The position numbers and the translations under genes are program-made. A stretch of 5,382 nt of DNA from positions 1 to 5,382 of the forward strand of contig CANHBU010000162.1 in the NCBI GenBank assembly GCA_947458345.1, in the 5' to 3' direction. Position 1 is the first letter of the stretch; every line of letters starts with the position of its first letter. A model generated the notes under the pieces. That model was not told the origin of the DNA, did not search any database, and saw only the letters and a program-made list of their open reading frames with translations. This document shows positions 1 to 5,382 of this stretch, in pieces. The stretch comes from Comamonadaceae bacterium. GTDB taxonomy: Bacteria; Pseudomonadota; Gammaproteobacteria; Burkholderiales; Burkholderiaceae_C.

Positions 1-39
1 CACCAGGGCGCCGCGCAACCAATTCATCCTGAAGCCCAT
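1..39 (-). CDS. Start of an unidentified gene, cut by the left edge
   Basis: Only the first 13 codons are visible, reading MGFRMNWLRGALV. The ATG at 37-39 is preceded by AGGAG (minus strand of 46-50) with a 6-base spacer, which is a strong reason to believe in a real start. A second in-frame ATG at 25-27 has no comparable ribosome binding site. The short stretch is mildly hydrophobic with two arginines, which would suit a membrane protein or a signal-anchor N-terminus, but it is too short to assign a family. It is co-directional with frmA and lies 152 bases after its stop. The S-formylglutathione hydrolase gene (fghA/frmB) often sits next to frmA, so that is a possibility, but nothing in these residues identifies it. 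Confidence 0.6.
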   Translation of the reverse strand, partial: MGFRMNWLRGALV

Positions 40-191
40 GTTTGTCTCCTGCTCGTTGAATGTCACGGGCGCCCACCCGGAACAGTGTGCAACCCGGGGC
101 TACTGTCGGCCAGAGATGGTTGACATGTCTACTAGTAGAAATACCAAGGAAGTCGGCGATTCCCGAATTCTTGCTACCCTGATTTGCGCCC
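40..191. other. Intergenic region rich in short palindromes
   Basis: These 152 bases lie between the frmA stop codon and the start of the left-edge gene. They hold several perfect palindromes: GGGCGCCC (67-74), GACATGTC (122-129), CTACTAGTAG (129-138, sharing one base with the previous one) and GAATTC (165-170). The middle part is more AT-rich than the flanking genes. I see no hairpin followed by a T-run that would make a convincing terminator for frmA, and no clear -35/-10 pair on the minus strand. It is the obvious place for the promoter or operator of the left-edge gene, but that is inference from position. Confidence 0.5.
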
Positions 192-2803
<2,612 letters not shown>

Positions 2804-2836
2804 GGCGACCTCCGATGGCAAGTGCGCCGGGGCGCT

Positions 2837-2913
2837 ACAGAGCCGCTGGCCAAGGCCCGTAAGAGCCCGGCATCGACGCAGGCGCAGCGAAGTGGGGGCC
2901 CATGGGGCTCTGT
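2837..2913 (-). repeat. Inverted repeats with alternative pairings in the mnmE leader
   Basis: ACAGAGCC at 2837-2844 is the exact complement of GGCTCTGT at 2906-2913. AGAGCCC at 2862-2868 is the exact complement of GGGCTCT at 2905-2911. The two left arms compete for the same right arm, so a transcript of the minus strand could form either a long or a short hairpin, but not both. Neither is followed by a T-run. Arms of 7-8 bases in GC-rich DNA can occur by chance, so a regulatory role is unproven. Confidence 0.35.
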
Positions 2914-2922
2914 TTTACCGGT

Positions 2923-2952
2923 ATTTTATGGATTGCCACGCTGCGCTCGCCA
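2923..2952 (-). promoter_or_regulatory. Possible weak promoter for mnmE
   Basis: On the minus strand, TAAAAT (2923-2928) matches the sigma-70 -10 consensus in 5 of 6 positions. The hexamer TGGCGA (2947-2952) sits 18 bases upstream but matches the -35 consensus in only 3 of 6. A start near 2916 would give mnmE a leader of roughly 110 bases. The AT-rich patch stands out in a GC-rich neighbourhood and lies in the only sizeable gap of the cluster. The poor -35 makes this a suggestion only. Confidence 0.25.
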
Positions 2953-3077
2953 CGACCAAACAGGCCGATACAAGAGCTCCTAGAAGACGACGCACACGGC
3001 GCCGTCAACGCAAGGATGGTCAAGTCGCGGCGCTCTTGGCAACGACAGCGATGCACAGCGTCAGACCGATTCCTGGC

Positions 3078-4826
3078 TCACTTGAACTTAGGCAGATTGA
3101 ACTGCGGCGGGACACCCATGCGGGTGTTGATCATCCACTGCTGCGCGATCGACAAGATGTTGTTGGTGATCCAGTAGAGCACCAGTCCGGCCGGGAAGAA
3201 AAAGAACATCACGCTAAAGATCAGGGGCATGAACCACATCAGCTTGGCCTGCAGCGGATCGGGCGGCAAAGGGTTGAGCGCGGTCTGCAGCAAGGTGGTC
3301 AGCGTCATCACGATGGGCAGCAAGAAATAGGGGTCGGGGGCTGACAAGTCCGAGATCCAGCCGACCCAGGGTGCACCCCGCATCTCCACGCTCGAGAGCA
3401 AAACCCAATACAAGGCAATGAAGACCGGGATTTGCACCATGATCGGAAAACACCCCCCCATCGGGTTGACTTTTTCCTCGCGATAAATCTTCATCATCGC
3501 CATCTGCATCTCTTGCGGCTTGTCCTTGAGCCGCTCGCGCATCTCCATGATGCGCGGGTTGATGGCCTTCATTTTGGCCATGCTCTGATAGGCCTTGGCG
3601 TTGAGCCAGTAAAAAGCGATCTTGATCACCAGCACCAAAGCCACGATGGCCCAGCCCCAGTTGTTGATCACCTTGTGCAGTTCAAACAAAAGCCAGTACA
3701 AGGGCTTGGCCAAAATTGTGAACCAGCCGTAGTCCTTAACCAGCTCTAGCCCCGGGGCGATGGCCTCCAGCGCTTTTTCTTCTTGCGGGCCGACGAACAA
3801 GCGCGCCTCGACCGTCTTGCTGGCCCCCGCAGCCAAGGCCTCGATCGGGGCAATCATGCCCACCGCGTACAAATTGGTGTCCACCTTGCGCATGAATACC
3901 TCGCGCTGCACCCCCTGGGCCAACAACCATGCTGAGGCAAAGTAGTGCTGCACCATGGCCACGTAGCCATTGTTGGTTTGCTTTTCATGCTCCATCTTGT
4001 TTTTTTCGATGTCGCTAAATTCAACCTTCTGGTACTTTTTGGCTTCGGTGTAGACGGCCGGCCCGGTGAAGGTGGAGTAAAACGCCGACTCGCCTTCGGG
4101 CTTGTTGCCATCGCGCACGAGCTGCAGGTAAAGCTGCGCCGGCTGGCTGTTTGCACTCTTGTTGATCAGCTCGTGACGCACGGTGATGTCGTATGCGCCG
4201 CGCTTTAGCACATAGGTCTTGATCCACTGCAGGCCGCCCACCTCGGCCGACTCAAAGCGCAGCTCCAAGGTGTCCTGCCCGGCTTTGAGTTCGCGCTCGC
4301 CGGGCACCAGCGTCATTGGGGTTTTGTGGTTGGGCAAAGAAGTCCCCGCTGCTCCGATCCAACCGCTTTGGGCCAGGTAAACACGCTCCTTGCTCTCGTC
4401 AAACAGCACAAAGCCTTTGTCGCGGGCGTTCAAATCTGCGTATTTGACAAAAGCCGAATGCACCAGGGACCCACCCTCGGTGTCAAAGCGCAAGCGCAAG
4501 ACATCGGTCTTGACCTCCACCTGCTGGCGGGCCGGCGCCGTGCTCGCCTGATGGCTGGGAAGGGCTGAAGCTGCCGGGCTGCTGGCTGCTGGCACGCCTG
4601 AGGCGCTGGGTACGGCATTGGGTACGGCATTAGGGCTTGCACTGGGCGCTGCGCTGGATGCTGCGTTGGGTGCTGAACTGGGTGCCTCGCCTGTTTTTGC
4701 GGTCGGCGCCGGGGGTTGGGGAAAGAAGGTGGGTTTTTGACCGTTGTGGATTTGCCATTGGTCCCAAAGCAGAACCATGGAAAAACCAAAAATCACCCAC
4801 AAAATGGTTCGGCGGATATCGTTCAT
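3078..4826 (-). CDS. yidC: Membrane protein insertase YidC
   Basis: YidC (Oxa1/Alb3 family) inserts and folds inner-membrane proteins, alone or with SecYEG. The ATG at 4824-4826 gives 582 residues. Its ATGA overlaps the yidD stop, and the local Shine-Dalgarno is poor, so translation coupled to yidD is likely. The first membrane segment spans about 7-21, followed by an Ala/Pro/Ser-rich periplasmic linker (about 37-100) and the large periplasmic beta domain (about 101-360). The conserved insertase core follows: an amphipathic helix (368-385), TM2 (391-408) with positively charged K402 at the place of E. coli R366, and a cytoplasmic hairpin (411-456). TM3 then follows, entered by the signature VNPMGGCFPIMVQIP (453-467), then TM4 near 501-516 and TM5-TM6 (529-560) with FFPAGLVLYWITNN. 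Lysine at the groove position is usual for betaproteobacterial YidC as I recall it. The short tail ends PKFK. The protein looks complete. Confidence 0.97.
   Translation of the reverse strand: MNDIRRTILWVIFGFSMVLLWDQWQIHNGQKPTFFPQPPAPTAKTGEAPSSAPNAASSAAPSASPNAVPNAVPSASGVPAASSPAASALPSHQASTAPARQQVEVKTDVLRLRFDTEGGSLVHSAFVKYADLNARDKGFVLFDESKERVYLAQSGWIGAAGTSLPNHKTPMTLVPGERELKAGQDTLELRFESAEVGGLQWIKTYVLKRGAYDITVRHELINKSANSQPAQLYLQLVRDGNKPEGESAFYSTFTGPAVYTEAKKYQKVEFSDIEKNKMEHEKQTNNGYVAMVQHYFASAWLLAQGVQREVFMRKVDTNLYAVGMIAPIEALAAGASKTVEARLFVGPQEEKALEAIAPGLELVKDYGWFTILAKPLYWLLFELHKVINNWGWAIVALVLVIKIAFYWLNAKAYQSMAKMKAINPRIMEMRERLKDKPQEMQMAMMKIYREEKVNPMGGCFPIMVQIPVFIALYWVLLSSVEMRGAPWVGWISDLSAPDPYFLLPIVMTLTTLLQTALNPLPPDPLQAKLMWFMPLIFSVMFFFFPAGLVLYWITNNILSIAQQWMINTRMGVPPQFNLPKFK
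4596..4691 (-). repeat. 12-bp tandem repeat array coding the YidC linker
   Basis: Eight consecutive 12-base units can be aligned in the reading frame of yidC, each coding four residues: GEAP, SSAP, NAAS, SAAP, SASP, NAVP, NAVP, SASG (residues 46-77). Two neighbouring units (4608-4619 and 4620-4631) are identical, GGGTACGGCATT on the plus strand; the others are degenerate with a shared GGG-start and GC-rich pattern. Because the unit is a multiple of three, gain or loss of units keeps the frame. It lies in the flexible periplasmic linker, where length is poorly constrained. Confidence 0.75.
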
Positions 4827-5119
4827 GAGGACTCGGGTGGGCAAGCGCTCGGTGGCGCCGCCTTCAAACGGTTGAAAAGATGGTGCGGCACCGGGTCATG
4901 ACCGCCTTCCCACCAAGGGTGGCAGCGAACCAGGCGACGCAAAGTCAAATAGCTTCCCCCGGCCGCTCCATGGCGCTCAAGCGCTTGCAAGGCGTAGGCC
5001 GAGCAGCTGGGCTCAAAACGGCACGATGAGCCCAGGCTGGGACTGAGCAGAAGGCGATAGGCCCGCACCGCGAACATCAAAGCGCGCTTAGGGGTTTGGA
5101 CGAGCCACAAGAGTCTCAT
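4823..5119 (-). CDS. yidD: Membrane protein insertion efficiency factor YidD
   Basis: YidD is a small protein of the inner-membrane face that improves YidC/Sec-dependent insertion of nascent membrane proteins; its exact mechanism is not settled. The 98-residue product starts at the ATG at 5117-5119, which overlaps the rnpA stop as ATGA. A modest GGAAAG lies 5 bases upstream of this ATG. An N-terminal amphipathic segment (about 10-25) leads into the family core SPSLGSSCRFEPSCSAYA (26-43). This is followed by an HG turn (50-51) and RLVRCHPWWEGGHDPVP (62-78). The three conserved cysteines are C33, C39 and C66. The tail after residue 79 is short and variable, as usual. It lies between rnpA and yidC, its standard place, and its stop overlaps the yidC start. 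Confidence 0.96.
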   Translation of the reverse strand: MRLLWLVQTPKRALMFAVRAYRLLLSPSLGSSCRFEPSCSAYALQALERHGAAGGSYLTLRRLVRCHPWWEGGHDPVPHHLFNRLKAAPPSACPPESS

Positions 5120-5382
5120 TGCGGCTTTCCGATTTGCGCTTGGGCCAGCAACAACACAAGTTGCGCGCGCACCTCGTTTTTCAGTGGCACCGAAGAGGCC
5201 GCCAAAAAACGCTGCGCCGAAAAACTTCTGCGCAGGCGCACCACATAAGCCAGAGCAGGCCGGTGGGGCAGTTGGTGCTCAGCCAAGCTGTAAATCTGGC
5301 GCCTGATCAAATTGCGGGTCACCGCTTTGCGCGCCCATTTTTTGGGGACCATGGCGCCAATGGCTGGCTGCTGGAGGCCAGC
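5116..5382 (-). CDS. rnpA: Ribonuclease P protein component, 5' end missing
   Basis: RnpA is the small basic protein that binds the RNase P RNA and helps it remove 5' leaders from pre-tRNAs. The visible part is 88 codons plus the stop. The frame stays open to the right edge, so the N-terminus lies outside the window; the in-frame ATG at 5350-5352 is internal, since typical RnpA proteins have 105-140 residues and conserved sequence precedes this point. The diagnostic RNR-type motif is present as VPKKWARKAVTRNLIRRQIY, followed by the basic beta strand VVRLRR. The end shares ATGA with yidD, indicating a common transcript. By family convention rpmH should lie just upstream, beyond the window. Confidence 0.93.
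   Translation of the reverse strand, partial: AGLQQPAIGAMVPKKWARKAVTRNLIRRQIYSLAEHQLPHRPALAYVVRLRRSFSAQRFLAASSVPLKNEVRAQLVLLLAQAQIGKPQ

Larger units (their letters stand above)
2804..3077. other. yidC-mnmE intergenic region and mnmE leader
   Basis: These 274 bases contain no gene I can support. The longest minus-strand reading frame (2835-3056) begins with GTG without a ribosome binding site and has an unconvincing composition. No stem followed by a T-run is seen after yidC, so read-through into mnmE is possible. The region holds a perfect 10-base palindrome ACGGCGCCGT (2996-3005), TACCGGTA just downstream of a possible -10 box, and inverted repeats described separately. It ends with the mnmE Shine-Dalgarno GGAGG (2809-2813). 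Confidence 0.55.

Noticed and set aside
120..147. A perfect -35 TTGACA (120-125) on the plus strand
   Set aside because: The best -10 at 16 bases spacing is TACCAA (142-147), only 3 of 6, and no plus-strand gene follows; it overlaps the palindromes by chance or as part of them.
2835..3056. A 73-codon minus-strand frame in the yidC-mnmE gap
   Set aside because: It starts at GTG without a Shine-Dalgarno, has no recognisable family features, and covers the inverted repeats; I treat the region as non-coding.
4745..4753. DnaA-box-like TGTGGATTT
   Set aside because: Tempting because the rnpA cluster is usually near oriC, but it is a single 7-of-9 match inside the yidC coding sequence with no cluster or AT-rich unwinding element.
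4827..4844. Upstream TTG start for yidC adding six residues
   Set aside because: The ATG at 4824-4826 gives the standard MNDIRRTILW N-terminus and the coupled ATGA overlap with yidD, so the extension is unlikely.

Overview
This window carries part of the conserved rpmH-rnpA-yidD-yidC-mnmE cluster of Proteobacteria, all on the minus strand, followed by a glutathione-dependent formaldehyde dehydrogenase gene. The gene order, the high GC content (about 60% by eye), and the style of the proteins point to a betaproteobacterium. The relevant protein features are a YidC with lysine at the groove position, a Comamonadaceae/Burkholderiales-like RnpA motif, and a class III ADH of exactly family length. 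The order Burkholderiales, perhaps Comamonadaceae, is an inference and was not tested by a database search. In this phylum the rnpA cluster usually lies near dnaA/oriC, so the origin is probably beyond the right edge; no origin is visible inside the window.

Layout in the direction of transcription (right to left): rnpA lacks its 5' end at the right edge (5116 to beyond 5382). yidD (4823-5119) and yidC (3078-4826) follow, each joined to its predecessor by a 4-base ATGA overlap, so the three genes form a tightly coupled translational unit. A 274-base non-coding stretch (2804-3077) separates yidC from mnmE (1370-2803, GTG start with a GGAGG ribosome binding site). This stretch holds a possible -10 element and inverted repeats with alternative pairings. 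After 68 bases comes frmA/adhC (192-1301, 369 aa). At the left edge the first 13 codons of another minus-strand gene (1-39) are preceded by a good ribosome binding site and a 152-base intergenic region rich in short palindromes.

Functionally, the first four genes serve RNA processing (RnpA, the protein part of RNase P; MnmE, tRNA wobble-uridine modification) and inner-membrane protein biogenesis (YidD, YidC). FrmA is a detoxification enzyme with no evident functional link to them. All complete genes look intact, with their diagnostic residues present. I found no mobile element, CRISPR array, RNA gene or unknown multi-gene system. The most noteworthy items are a 12-bp tandem-repeat expansion coding the Ala/Pro/Ser linker of YidC, the structured leader of mnmE, and the palindrome-rich gap ahead of the left-edge gene.
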